This document shows, piece after piece, positions 13,516-25,620 of a stretch of DNA of 64,000 bases. Every line of letters starts with the position of its first letter. Position 1 is the stretch's first letter. The stretch is from Clusia tigrina (taxonomy: Eukaryota > Arthropoda > Insecta > Diptera > Clusiidae). The stretch spans positions 949,198 through 1,013,197 of the forward strand of contig CAKKTE020000347.1 of NCBI GenBank assembly GCA_920105625.2. Reading direction: 5' to 3'. Under the pieces are notes generated by a model. It had not been told where the DNA came from, did not search any database, and was given only the letters and a program-made list of their open reading frames with translations. Position numbers and translations under genes: made by a program.

Positions 13516-14430
13516 CTATCAAAGTTTGCAACATACAAATGCTAGTAACTTTTTACTGGAGCGTCATAAAATCTTGAAATTTTGTAACAATAAAGTACTC
13601 GAGCCTCTTGTCAATTTAAGCTATCGCTCAAAGCTATGCTACCCTTGAGTCCCAAATTAAACACTGATAAAATTTCAAATGGCCCTAACTTCTGTACGGT
13701 ACGTCCTACACCTATCAAAGTTTGCAACATACAAATGCTTGTAACTTTTTACTGGAGCGTCATAAAAAATTGAAATTTTTTAACAATAAAGACCTCGAGC
13801 CTCTTGTCAATTTAAGCTGTCGCTCAAAGCTATGCTACCCTTGGGTCCCAAATCAAGCAATTATAAAACTTCAAATGGCCCTAGCTTCTATACGGTACGT
13901 CCTACACCTATCAAAGTTTGCAACATACAAATGCTTGTAACTTTTTACTCGAGCGTCATAAAACCTTGAAATTTTTTAACAATATAGTATTCGAGCCTCT
14001 TGTCAATTTAAGCTATCGCACAAAGCTATGCTACCCTTGAGTCCCAAATCAAACACTGCTAAAATTTCAAATGGCCCTAACTTCTATACGGTACGTCCTA
14101 CACCTATCAAAGTTTGCAACATACAAATGCTAGTAACTTTTTACTGGAGCGTCATAAAATCTTGAAATTTTGCAACAATAAAGTACTCGAGCCTCTTGTC
14201 AATTTAAGCTATCGCTCAAAGCTATGCTACCCTTGAGTCCCAAATTAAACACTGATAAAATTTCAAATGGCCCTAACTTCTGTACGGTACGTCCTACACC
14301 TATCAAAGTTTGCAACATACAAATGCTTGTAACTTTTTACTGGAGCGTCATAAAAAATTGAAATTTTGTAACAATAAAGACCTCGAGCCTCTTGTCAATT
14401 TAAGCTGTCGCTCAAAGCTATGCTACCCTT
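13516..14430 (+). repeat. 3-monomer (588-bp) local tandem duplication
   Basis: The order ctagtaac/aatcttg monomer, aaaaaattg monomer, ctcgagcg/tatagtattcg monomer starts at 13,516 and starts again at 14,104, exactly 588 bp later. The second round is complete for about 330 bp and then passes into a monomer with ctgtcgctc joined to an aaacactgataaaac tail. This is a short higher-order repeat built from subtypes also present on both sides. Confidence 0.82.
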
Positions 14431-16054
14431 GAGTCCCAAATCAAACACTGATAAAACTTCAAATAGCCCTAACTTCTATACGGTACGTTCTACACCTGTC
14501 AAAGTATGTAACATACAAATGCTTGTAACTTTTTACTGGAGTGTCATAAAACCTTGAAATTTTGTAACAATAAAGTACTCGAGCCTCTTGTCATTTTAAG
14601 CTCTCGCTCAAAGCTATGCTAACCTTGAGTCCCAAATCAAACACTTATAAAACTTCAAATGGCCCTAACTTCTATACGGTACGTCCTACACCTATCAAAG
14701 TTGGCAACATACAAATGCTTGTAACTTTTTACTGGAGCGTCATAAAAACTTGAAATTTTGTAACAATAAAGTACTCGAGCCTCTTGTCAATTTAAGCTAT
14801 CGCTCAAAGCTATGCTACCCTTGAGTCCCAAATCAAACACTGATAAAATTTCAAATGGCCCTAACTTCTATACGGTACGTCCTACACCTATCAAAGTTTG
14901 CAACATACAAATGCTCGTAACTTTTTACTGGAGCGTCATAAAACCTTGAAATTTTGTAACAATAAAGACCTCGAGCCTCTTGTCAATTTAAGCTGTCGCT
15001 CAAAGCTATGCTACCCTTGGGTCCCAAATCAAGCAATTATAAAACTTCAAATGGCGCTATACGGTACGTCCTAAACCTATCAAAGTTGGCAACATACAAA
15101 TGCTTGTAACTTTTTACTGGAGCGTAATAAAACCTTGTAATTTTCTAACAATAAAGTACTCGAGCCTCTTCTCAATTTAAGCTATCGCTCAAAGCTATGC
15201 TACCCTTGAGTCCCAAATCAAACACTGATAAAACTTCAAATGGCCGTAACTTCTATACGGTACGTCCTACACCTATCAAAGTTGGCAACATACAAATGCT
15301 TGTTACTTTTTACTGCAGCGTCATAAAACCTTGAAATTTTGTAACAATAAAGACCTCGAGCCTCTTGTCAATTAAGCTGTCGCTCAAAGCTATGCTACCC
15401 TTGGGTCCCAAATCAAACAATGATAAAACTTCAAATGGCCCTAGCTTCTATACGGTATGTCCTACACCTATCAAAGTTTGCAACATACAAATGCTTGTAA
15501 CTTTTTACTCGAGCGTCATAAAACCTTGAAATTTTTTAACAATATAGTATTCGAGCCTCTTGTCAATTTAAGCTATCGCACAAAGCTATGCTACCCTTGA
15601 GTCCCAAATCAAACACTGCTAAAATTTCAAATGGCCCTAACTTCTATACGGTACGTCCTACACCTATCAAAGTTTGCAAGATACAAATGCTAGTAACTTT
15701 TTACTGGAGCGTCATAAAATCTTGAAATTTTGTAACAATAAAGACTTAGAGCCTCTTGTCAATTAAGCTGTCGCTCAAAGCTATGCTACCCTTGGGTCCC
15801 AAATCAAACAATGATAAAACTTCAAATGGCCCTAGCTTCTATACGGTACGTCCTACACCTATCAAAGTTTGCAACATACAAATGCTTGTAACTTTTTACT
15901 CGAGCGTCATAAAACCTTGAAATTTTTTAACAATATAGTATTCGAGCCTCTTGTCAATTTAAGCTATCGCACAAAGCTATGCTACCCTTGAGTCCCAAAT
16001 CAAACACTGCTAAAATTTCAAATGGCCCTAACTTCTATGCGGTACGTCCTACAC
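14431..16054 (+). repeat. Satellite mosaic between two local duplications
   Basis: This stretch is satellite throughout. It contains the cctgtcaaagtatg and ggcaacata monomers (14,490-14,900), a copy of the 7-bp deletion subtype near 15,060, then ctgcagcg, ctcgagcg/tatagtattcg and ctagtaac subtypes in the order also seen at about 12,740-13,330. No non-repeat sequence is visible. Confidence 0.85.
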
Positions 16055-17034
16055 CTATCAAAGTTTGCAACATACAAATGCTTGTAACTTTTTACTGGAG
16101 CGTCATAAAACCTTGAAATTTTGTAACAATAAAGACCTCGAGCCTCTTGTCAATTTAAGCTGTCGCTCAAAGCTATGCTACCCTTGAGTCCCAAATCGAA
16201 CAATGATAAAACTTCAAATTGCCCTAACTTCTATACGGTACGTCCTACACCTATCAAAGTTTGCAGCATACAAATGCTCGTAACTTTTTACTGGAGCGTC
16301 ATAAAACCTTGAAATTTTCTAACAATAAAGTACTCGAGCCTCTTCTCAATTTAAGCTATCGCTCAAAGCTATGCTACCCTTGAGTCCCAAATCAAACACT
16401 GATAAAACTTCAAATGGCCGTAACTTCTATACGGTACGTCCTACACCTATCAAAGTTTGCAACATACAAATGCTTGTAACTTTTTACTCGAGCGTCATAA
16501 AACCTTGAAATTTTGTAACAATATAGTATTCGAGCCTCTTGTCAATTTAAGCTATCGCACAAAGCTATGCTACCCTTGTGTCCCAAATTAAACACTGATA
16601 AAATTTCAAATGGCCCTAACTTCGGTACGGTACGTCCTACACCTATCAAAGTTTGCAACATACAAATGCTTGTAACTTTTTACTGGAGCGTCATAAAACC
16701 TTGAAATTTTGTAACAATAAAGTACTCGAGCCTCTTTTCAATTTAAGCTATCGCTCAAAGCTATGCTACCCTTGAGTCCCAAATCAAACACTGATAAAAT
16801 TTCAAATGGCCCTAACTTCTATACGGTACGTCCTACAGCTATCAAAGTTTGCAACATACAAATGCTTGTAACTTTTTACTGGAGCGTTATAAATCCTTGA
16901 AATTTTGTAACAATAAAGACCTCGAGCCTCTTGTAAATTTAACCTATCGCTCAAAGCTATGCTACCCTTGAGTCCCAAATCAAACACTGATAAAATTTCA
17001 AATGGCCCTAACTTCTATACGGTATGTCCTACAC
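16055..17034 (+). repeat. 5-monomer (980-bp) tandem duplication, copy 1
   Basis: Monomer starts at 16,055 and 17,035 open the same order of five subtypes: gacctcg/gctgtcg; gcagcata/ctcgtaac; ctcgagcg/tatagtattcg; ttcggtacgg followed by gtactcg; gttataaat/taacctatc. The offset is exactly 980 bp. The last monomer of this copy ends in a caaacactgataaaattt tail and ggtatgtcc, unlike its partner, so the copies part near the end. Confidence 0.87.
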
Positions 17035-18014
17035 CTATCAAAGTTTGCAACATACAAATGCTTGTAACTTTTTACTGGAGCGTCATAAAACCTTGAAATT
17101 TTGTAACAATAAAGACCTCGAGCCTCTTGTCAATTTAAGCTGTCGCTCAAAGCTATGCTACCCTTGAGTCCCAAATCTAACAATGATAAAACTTCAAATT
17201 GCCCTAACTTCTATACGGTACGTCCTACACCTATCAAAGTTTGCAGCATACAAATGCTCGTAACTTTTTACTGGAGCGTCATAAAACCTTGAAATTTTCT
17301 AACAATAAAGTACTCGAGCCTCTTCTCAATTTAAGCTATCGCTCAAAGCTATGCTACCCTTGAGTCCCAAATCAAACACTGATAAAACTTCAAATGGCCG
17401 TAACTTCTATACGGTACGTCCTACACCTATCAAAGTTTGCAACATACAAATGCTTGTAACTTTTTACTCGAGCGTCATAAAACCTTGAAATTTTGTAACA
17501 ATATAGTATTCGAGCCTCTTGTCAATTTAAGCTATCGCACAAAGCTATGCTACCCTTGAGTCCCAAATTAAACACTGATAAAATTTCAAATGGCCCTAAC
17601 TTCGGTACGGTACGTCCTACACCTATCAAAGTTTGCAACATTCAAATGCTTGTAACTTTTTACTGGAGCGTCATAAAACCTTGAAATTTTGTAACAATAA
17701 AGTACTCGAGCCTCTTCTCAATTTAAGCTATCGCTCAAAGCTATGCTACCCTTGAGTCCCAAATCAAACACTGATAAAATTTCAAATGGCCCTAACTTCT
17801 ATACGGTACGTCCTACAGCTATCAAAGTTTGCAACATACAAATGCTTCTAACTTTTTACTGGAGCGTTATAAATACTTGAAATTTTGTAACAATAAAGAC
17901 CTCGAGCCTCTTGTCAATTTAACCTATCGCTCAAAGCTATGCTATCCTTGAGTCCCAAATCGAACAATGATAAAACTTCAAATTGCCCTAACTTCTATAC
18001 GGTACGTCCTACAC
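17035..18014 (+). repeat. 5-monomer (980-bp) tandem duplication, copy 2
   Basis: This is the second copy of 16,055-17,034. It matches until about 17,940. After that it has tatccttgag and a gaacaatg/ttgccc tail, the same tail seen after the equivalent monomer at about 4,250 and 8,170. Copy 2 therefore keeps the ancestral junction, and copy 1 looks like the recombinant side. Confidence 0.85.
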
Positions 18015-19768
18015 CTATCAAAGTTTGCAGCATACAAATGCTCGTAACTTTTTACTGGAGCGTCATAAAACCTTGAAATTTTGTAACAATAAAGTACTCG
18101 AGCCTCTTCTCAATTTAAGCTATCGCTCAAAGCTATGCTACCCTTGAGACCCAAATCAAACACGGATAAAACTTCAAATGGCCGTAACTTCTATACGGTA
18201 CGTCCTACACCTATCAAAGTTTGCAACATACAAATGCTTGTAACTTTTTACTGGAGCGTCATAAAACCTTGAAATTTTGTAACAATAAAGACCTCGAGCC
18301 TCTTGTCAATTTAAGCTGTCGCTCAAAGCTATGCTACCCTTGGGTCCCAAATCAAGCAATTATAAAACTTCAAATGGTCCTATACGGTACGTCCTAAACC
18401 TATCAAAGTTTGCAACATACAAATGCTTGTAAGTTTTTACTGGAGCGTAATAAAACCTTGTAATTTTCTAACAATAAAGTACTCGAGCCTCTTCTCAATT
18501 TAAGCTATCGCTCAAAGCTATGCTACCCTTGAGTCCCAAATCAAACACTGATAAAACTTCAAATGGCCGTAACTTCTATACGGTACGTCCTACACCTATC
18601 AAAGTTGGCAACATACAAATGCTTGTTACTTTTTACTGCAGCGTCATAAAACCTTGAAATTTTGTAACAATAAAGACCTCGAGCCTCTTGTCAATTAAGC
18701 TGTCGCTCAAAGCTATGCTACCCTTGGGTCCCAAATCAAACAATGATAAAACTTCAAATGGCCCTAGCTTCTATACGGTACGTCCTACACCTATCAAAGT
18801 TTGCAACATACAAATGCTTGTAACTTTTTACTCGAGCGTCATAAAACCTTGAAATTTTTTAACAATATAGTATTCGAGCCTCTTGTCAATTTAAGCTATC
18901 GCACAAAGCTATGCTACCCTTGAGTCCCAAATCAAACACTGCTAAAATTTCAAATGGCCCTAACTTCTATACGGTACGTCCTACACCTATCAAAGTTTGC
19001 AACATACAAATGCTAGTAACTTGTTACTGGAGCGTCATAAAATCTTGAAATTTTGTAACAATAAAGACCTCGAGCCTCTTGTCAATTAAGCTGTCGCTCA
19101 AAGCTATGCTACCCTTGGGTCCCAAATCAAACAATGATAAAGCTTCAAATGGCCCTAGCTTCTATACGGTACGTCCTACACCTATCAAAGTTTGCAACAT
19201 ACAAATGCTTGTTACTTTTTACTGCAGCGTCATAAAACCTTGAAATTTTGTAACAATAAAGACCTCGAGCCTCTTGTCAATTAAGCTGTCGCTCAAAGCT
19301 ATGCTACCCTTGGGTCCCAAATCAAACAATGATAAAACTTCAAATGGCCCTAGCTTCTATACGGTACGTCCTACACCTATCAAAGTTTGCAACATACAAA
19401 TGCTTGTAACTTTTTACTCGAGCGTCATAAAACCTTGAAATTTTTTAACAATATAGTATTCGAGCCTCTTGTCAATTTAAGCTATCGCACAAAGCTATGC
19501 TACCCTTGAGTCCCAAATCAAACACTGCTAAAATTTCAAATGGCCCTAACTTCTATACGGTACGTCCTACACCTATCAAAGTTTGCAACATACAAATGCT
19601 AGTAACTTTTTACTGGAGCGTCATAAAACCTTGAAATTTTCTAACAATAAAGTACTCGAGCCTCTTCTCAATTTAAGCTATCGCTCAAAGCTATGCTACC
19701 CTTGAGTCCCAAATCAAACACTGATAAAACTTCAAATGGCCGTAACTTCTATACGGTACGTCCTACAC
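18015..19768 (+). repeat. Satellite mosaic matching 12.2-13.3 kb
   Basis: The gagaccc/cggataaaac monomer at about 18,143 corresponds to the one at 12,281 (offset 5,862). The order then continues through the 7-bp deletion subtype near 18,380, the ctgcagcg subtype and the ctcgagcg and ctagtaac subtypes. Around 19,080-19,330 the ctgcagcg/gtcaattaag pair recurs out of turn, which marks a short local duplication. The stretch is entirely satellite. Confidence 0.83.
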
Positions 19769-22700
19769 CTATCAAAGTTTGCAACATACAAATGCTTGTA
19801 ACTTTTTACTCGAGCGTCATAAAACCTTGAAATTTTGTAACAATATAGTATTCGAGCCTCTTGTCAATTTAAGCTATCGCACAAAGCTATGCTACCCTTG
19901 AGTCCCAAATTAAACACTGATAAAATTTCAAATGGCCCTAACTTCGGTACGGTACGTCCTACACCTATCAAAGTTTGCAACATACAAATGCTTGTAACTT
20001 TTTACTGGAGCGTCATAAAACCTTGAAATTTTGTAACAATAAAGTACTCGAGCCTCTTCTCAATTTAAGCTATCGCTCAAAGCTATGCTACCCTTGAGTC
20101 CCAAATCAAACACTGATAAAATTTCAAATGGCCCTAACTTCTATACGGTACGTCCTACAGCTATCAAAGTTTGCAACATACAAATGCTTGTAACTTTTTA
20201 CTGGAGCGTTATAAATCCTTGAAATTTTGTAACAATAAAGACCTCGAGCCTCTTGTCAATTTAACCTATCGCTCAAAGCTATGCTATCCTTGAGTCCCAA
20301 ATCGAACAATGATAAAACTTCAAATTGCCCTAACTTCTATACGGTACGTCCTACACCTATCAAAGTTTGCAGCATACAAATGCTCGTAACTTTTTACTGG
20401 AGCGTCATAAAACCTTGAAATTTTGTAAGAATAAAGTACTCGAGCCTCTTCTCAATTTAAGCTATCGCTCAAAGCTATGCTACCCTTGAGTCCCAATTCA
20501 AACACGGATAAAACTTCAAATGGCCGTAACTTCTATACGGTACGTCCTACACCTATCAAAGTTTGCAACATACAAATGCTTGTAACTTTTTACTGGAGCG
20601 TCATAAAACCTTGAAATTTTGTAACAATAAAGACCTCGAGCCTCTTGTCAATTTAAGCTGTCGCTCAAAGCTATGCTACCCTTGGGTCCCAAATCAAGCA
20701 ATTATAAAACTTCAAATGGCCCTGTACGGTACGTCCTAAACCTATCAAAGTTTGCAACATACAAATGCTTGTAACTTTTTACTGGAGCGTAATAAAACCT
20801 TGTAATTTTCTAACAATAAAGTACTCGAGCCTCTTCTCAATTTAAGCTATCGCTCAAAGCTATGCTACCCTTGAGTCCCAAATCAAACACTGATAAAACT
20901 TCAAATGGCCGTAACTTCTATACGGTACGTCCTACACCTATCAAAGTTGGCAACATACAAATGCTTGTTACTTTTTACTGCAGCGTCATAAAACCTTGAA
21001 ATTTTGTAACAATAAAGACCTCGAGCCTCTTGTCAATTAAGCTGTCGCTCAAAGCTATGCTACCCTTGGGTCCCAAATCAAACAATGATAAAACTTCAAA
21101 TGGCCCTAGCTTCTATACGGTACGTCCTACACCTATCAAAGTTTGCAACATACAAATGCTTGTAACTTTTTACTCGAGCGTCATAAAACCTTGAAATTTT
21201 TTAACAATATAGTATTCGAGCCTCTTGTCAATTTAAGCTATCGCACAAAGCTATGCTACCCTTGAGTCCCAAATCAAACACTGCTAAAATTTCAAATGGC
21301 CCTAACTTCTATACGGTACGTCCTACACCTATCAAAGTTTGCAACATACAAATGCTAGTAACTTTTTACTGGAGCGTCATAAAATCTTGAAATTTTGTAA
21401 CAATAAAGTACTCGAGCCTCTTGTCAATTTAAGCTATCGCTCAAAGCTATGCTACCCTTGAGTCCCAAATTAAACACTGATAAAATTTCAAATGGCCCTA
21501 ACTTCTGTACGGTACGTCCTACACCTATCAAAGTTTGCAACATACAAATGCTTGTAACTTTTTACTGGAGCGTCATAAAAAATTGAAATTTTGTAACAAT
21601 AAAGACCTCGAGCCTCTTGTCAATTTAAGCTGTCGCTCAAAGCTATGCTACCCTTGGGTCCCAAATCAAGCAATTATAAAACTTCAAATGGCCCTAACTT
21701 CTATACGGTACGTCCTAAACCTGTCAAAGTTTGCAACATACAAATGCTTGTAACTTTTTATTGGAGCGTCATAAAACCTTGAAATTTTGTAACAATAAAG
21801 TACTCGAGCCTCTTGCCAATTTAAGCTATCGCTCAAAGCTATGCTACCCTTGAGTCCCAAATCAAACACTGATAAAACTTCAAATAGCCCTAACTTCTAT
21901 ACGGTACGTTCTACACCTGTCAAAGTATGTAACATACAAATGCTTGTAACTTTTTACTGGAGCGTCATAAAACCTTGAAATTTTGTAACAATAAAGTACT
22001 CGAGCCTCTTGTCAATTTAAGCTCTCGCTCAAAGCTATGCTAACCTTGAGTCCCAAATCAAACACTTATAAAACTTCAAATGGCCCTAACTTCTATACGG
22101 TACGTCCTACACCTATCAAAGTTGGCAACATACAAATGCTTGTAACTTTTTACTGGAGCGTCATAAAAACTTGAAATTTTGTAACAATAAAGTACTCGAG
22201 CCTCTTGTCAATTTAAGCTATCGCTCAAAGCTATGCTACCCTTGAGTCCCAAATCAAACACTGATAAAATTTCAAATGGCCCTAACTTCTATACGGTACG
22301 TCCTACACCTATCAAAGTTTGCAACATACAAATGCTTGTAACTTTTTACTGGAGCGTCATAAAACCTTGAAATTATGTAACAATAAAGACCTCGAGCCTC
22401 TTGTCAATTTAAGCTGTCGCTCAAAGCTATGCTACCCTTGAGTCCCAAATCGAACAATGATAAAACTTCAAATTGCCCTAACTTCTATACGGTACGTCCT
22501 ACACCTATCAAAGTTTGCAGCATACAAATGCTCGTAACTTTTTACTGGAGCGTCATAAAACCTTGAAATTTTCTAACAATAAAGTACTCGAGCCTCTTCT
22601 CAATTTAAGCTATCGCTCAAAGCTATGCTACCCTTGAGTCCCAAATCAAACACTGATTAAACTTTAAATGGCCGTAACTTCTATACGGTACGTCCTACAC

Positions 22701-24474
22701 CTATCAAAGTTTGCAACATACAAATGCTTGTAACTTTTTACTCGAGCGTCATAAAACCTTGAAATTTTGTAACAATATAGTATTCGAGCCTCTTGTCAAT
22801 TTAAGCTATCGCACAAAGCTATGCTACCCTTGAGTCCCAAATTAAACACTGATAAAATTTCAAATGGCCCTAACTTCGGTACGGTACGTCCTACACCTAT
22901 CAAAGTTTGCAACATACAAATGCTTGTAACTTTTTACTGGAGCGTCATAAAACCTTGAAATTTTGTAACAATAAAGTACTCGAGCCTCTTCTCAATTTAA
23001 GCTATCGCTCAAAGCTATGCTACCCTTGAGTCCCAAATCAAACACTGATCAAACTTCAAATGGCCGTAACTTCTATACGGTACGTCCTACACCTATCAAA
23101 GTTTGCAACAAACAAATGCTTGTAACTTTTTACTCGAGCGTCATAAAACCTTGAAATTTTGTAACAATATAGTATTCGAGCCTCTTGTCAATTTAAGCTA
23201 TCGCACAAAGCTATGCTACCCTTGAGCCCCAAATTAAACACTGATAAAATTTCAAATGGCCGTAACTTCTGTACGGTACGTCCTACACCTATCAAAGTTT
23301 GCAACATACAAATGCTTGTAACTTTTTACTCGAGCGTCATAAAACCTTGAAATTTTGTAACAATATAGTATTCGAGCCTCTTGTCAATTTAAACTATCGC
23401 ACAAAGCTATGCAACCCTTGAGTCCCAAATTAAACACTGATAAAATTTCAAATGGCCCTAACTTCTGTACGGTACGTCCAACACCTATCAAAGTTTGCAA
23501 CATACAAATGCTTGTAACTTTTTACTGGAGCGTCATAAAACCTTGAAATTTTGTAACAATAAAGACCTCGAGCCTCTTGTCAATTTAAGCTGTCGCTCAA
23601 AGCTATGCTACCCTTGGGTCCCAAATCAAGCAATTATAAAACTTCAAATGGCCCTAATTTCTATACGGTACGTCCTAAACCTATCAAAGTTTGCAACATA
23701 CAAATGCTTGTAACTTTTTATTGGAGCGTCATAAAACCTTGAAATTTTGTAACAATAAAGTACTCGAGCCTCTTGCCAATTTAAGCTATCGCTCAAAGCT
23801 ATGCTACCCTTGAGTCCCAAATCAAACACTGATAAAACTTCAAATAGCCCTAGCTTCTATACGGTACGTTCTACACCTGTCAAAGTATGTAACATACAAA
23901 TGCTTGTAACTTTTTACTGGAGCGTCATAAAACCTTGAAATTTTGTAACAATAAAGTACTCGAGCCTCTTGTCAATTTAAGCTCTCGCTCAAAGCTATGC
24001 TAACCTTGAGTCCCAAATCAAACACTTATAAAACTTCAAATGGCCCTAACTTCTATACGGTATGTCCTACACCTATCAAAGTTGGCAACATACAAATGCT
24101 TGTAACTTTTTACTGGAGCGTCATAAAACCTTGAAATTTTGTAACAATAAAGTACTCGAGCCTCTTGTCAATTTAAGCTATCGCTCAAAGCTATGCTACC
24201 CTTGAGTCCCAAATCAAACACTGATAAAATTTCAAAGGCCCTAACTTCTATACGGTACGTCCTACAGCTATCTAAGTTTGCAACATACAAATGCTTGTAA
24301 CTTTTTACTGGAGCGTTATAAAACCTTGAAATTTTGTAACAATAAAGACCTCGAGCCTCTTGCCAATTTAACCTATCGCTCAAAGCTATGCTACCCTTGA
24401 GTCCCAAATCGAACAATGATAAAACTTCAAATTGCCCTAACTTCTATACGGTACGTCCTACACCTATCAAAGTT

Positions 24475-24490
24475 TGCAGCATACGAATGC
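24475..24490 (+). other. Chimeric junction monomer at a 2-monomer deletion
   Basis: Here the sequence reads gcagcatacgaatgcttg. In the related block the two halves belong to different monomers two repeats apart: gcagcatacaaatgctcg at about 32,246 and gcaacatacgaatgcttg at about 32,636. The left copy therefore joins the front of one monomer to the back of another, and the two copies differ by exactly two monomers (plus the nearby 1-bp indel). This is the expected product of unequal homologous exchange or replication slippage in the shared catac stretch. Confidence 0.85.
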
Positions 24491-25569
24491 TTGTAACTTT
24501 TTACTGGAGCGTAATAAAACCTTGTAATTTACTAACAATAAAGTACTCGAGCCTCTTCTCAATTTAAGCTATCGCTCAAAGCTATGCTACCCTTGAGTCC
24601 CAAATCAAACACTGATAAAACTTCAAATGGCCGTAACTTCTATACGGTACGTCCTACACCTATCAAAGTTGGCAACATACAAATGCTTGTTACTTTTTAC
24701 TGCAGGGTCATAAAACCTTGAAATTGTGTAACAATAAAGACCTCGAGCCTCTTGTCAATTAAGCTGTCGCTCAATGCTATGCTACCCTTGGGTCCCAAAT
24801 CAAACAATGATAAAACTTCAAATGGCCCTAGCTTCTATACGTACGTCCTACACCTATCAAAGTTTGCAACATACAAATGCTTGTAACTTTTTACTCGAGC
24901 GTCATAAAACCTTGAAATTTTGTAACAATATAGTATTCGAGCCTCTTGTCAATTTAAGCTATCGCACAAAGCTATGCTACCCTTGAGTCCCAAATCAAAC
25001 GCTGCTAAAATTTCAAATGGCCCTAACTTCTATACGGTACGTCCTACACCTATCAAAGTTTGCAACATACAAATGCTTGTAACTTTTTATTGGAGCGTCA
25101 TAAAACCTTGAAATTTTGTAAAAATAAAGTACTCGAGCCTCTTGCCAATTTAAGCTATCGCTCAAAGCTATGCTACCCTTGAGTCCCAAATCAAACACTG
25201 ATAAAACTTCAAATGGCCCTAACTTCTATAAGGTACGTCCTACAAAGTATGTAGCATACAAATGCTTGTAACTTTTTACTGGAGCGTCATAAAACCTTGT
25301 AATTTTCTAACAATAAAGTACTCGAGCTTCTTGTCAATTTAAGTTCTCGCTCAAAGCTATGCTAACCTTGAGTCCCAAATCAAACACTTATAAAACTTCA
25401 AATGGCCCTAACTTCTATACGGTACGTCCTACACCTATCAAAGTTTGCAACATACAAATGCTTGTAACTTTTTACTGGAGCGTCATAAAACCATGAAATT
25501 TTGTAACAATAAAGTACTCGAGCCTCTTCTCAATTTAAGCTATCGCTCAAAGCTATGCTACCCTTGAGT

Positions 25570-25620
25570 CCCAAATCAAACACTGATAAAACTTCTATAC
25601 GGTACGTAATACACCTATCA
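25570..25620 (+). repeat. 16-bp deletion subtype flanked by a 6-bp direct repeat
   Basis: This monomer reads gataaaacttctatacgg, lacking 16 bp that lie between two aacttc copies in the parent (present in full near 36,270-36,310, which shares the rare gtaatacacc end). The same deletion is seen near 33,760 and 35,310. The related copy near 27,720 has lost a further 12 bp, leaving aaaactacaatacacc. Shared rare sequence shows these are copies of one event and not repeated independent losses. Confidence 0.86.
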
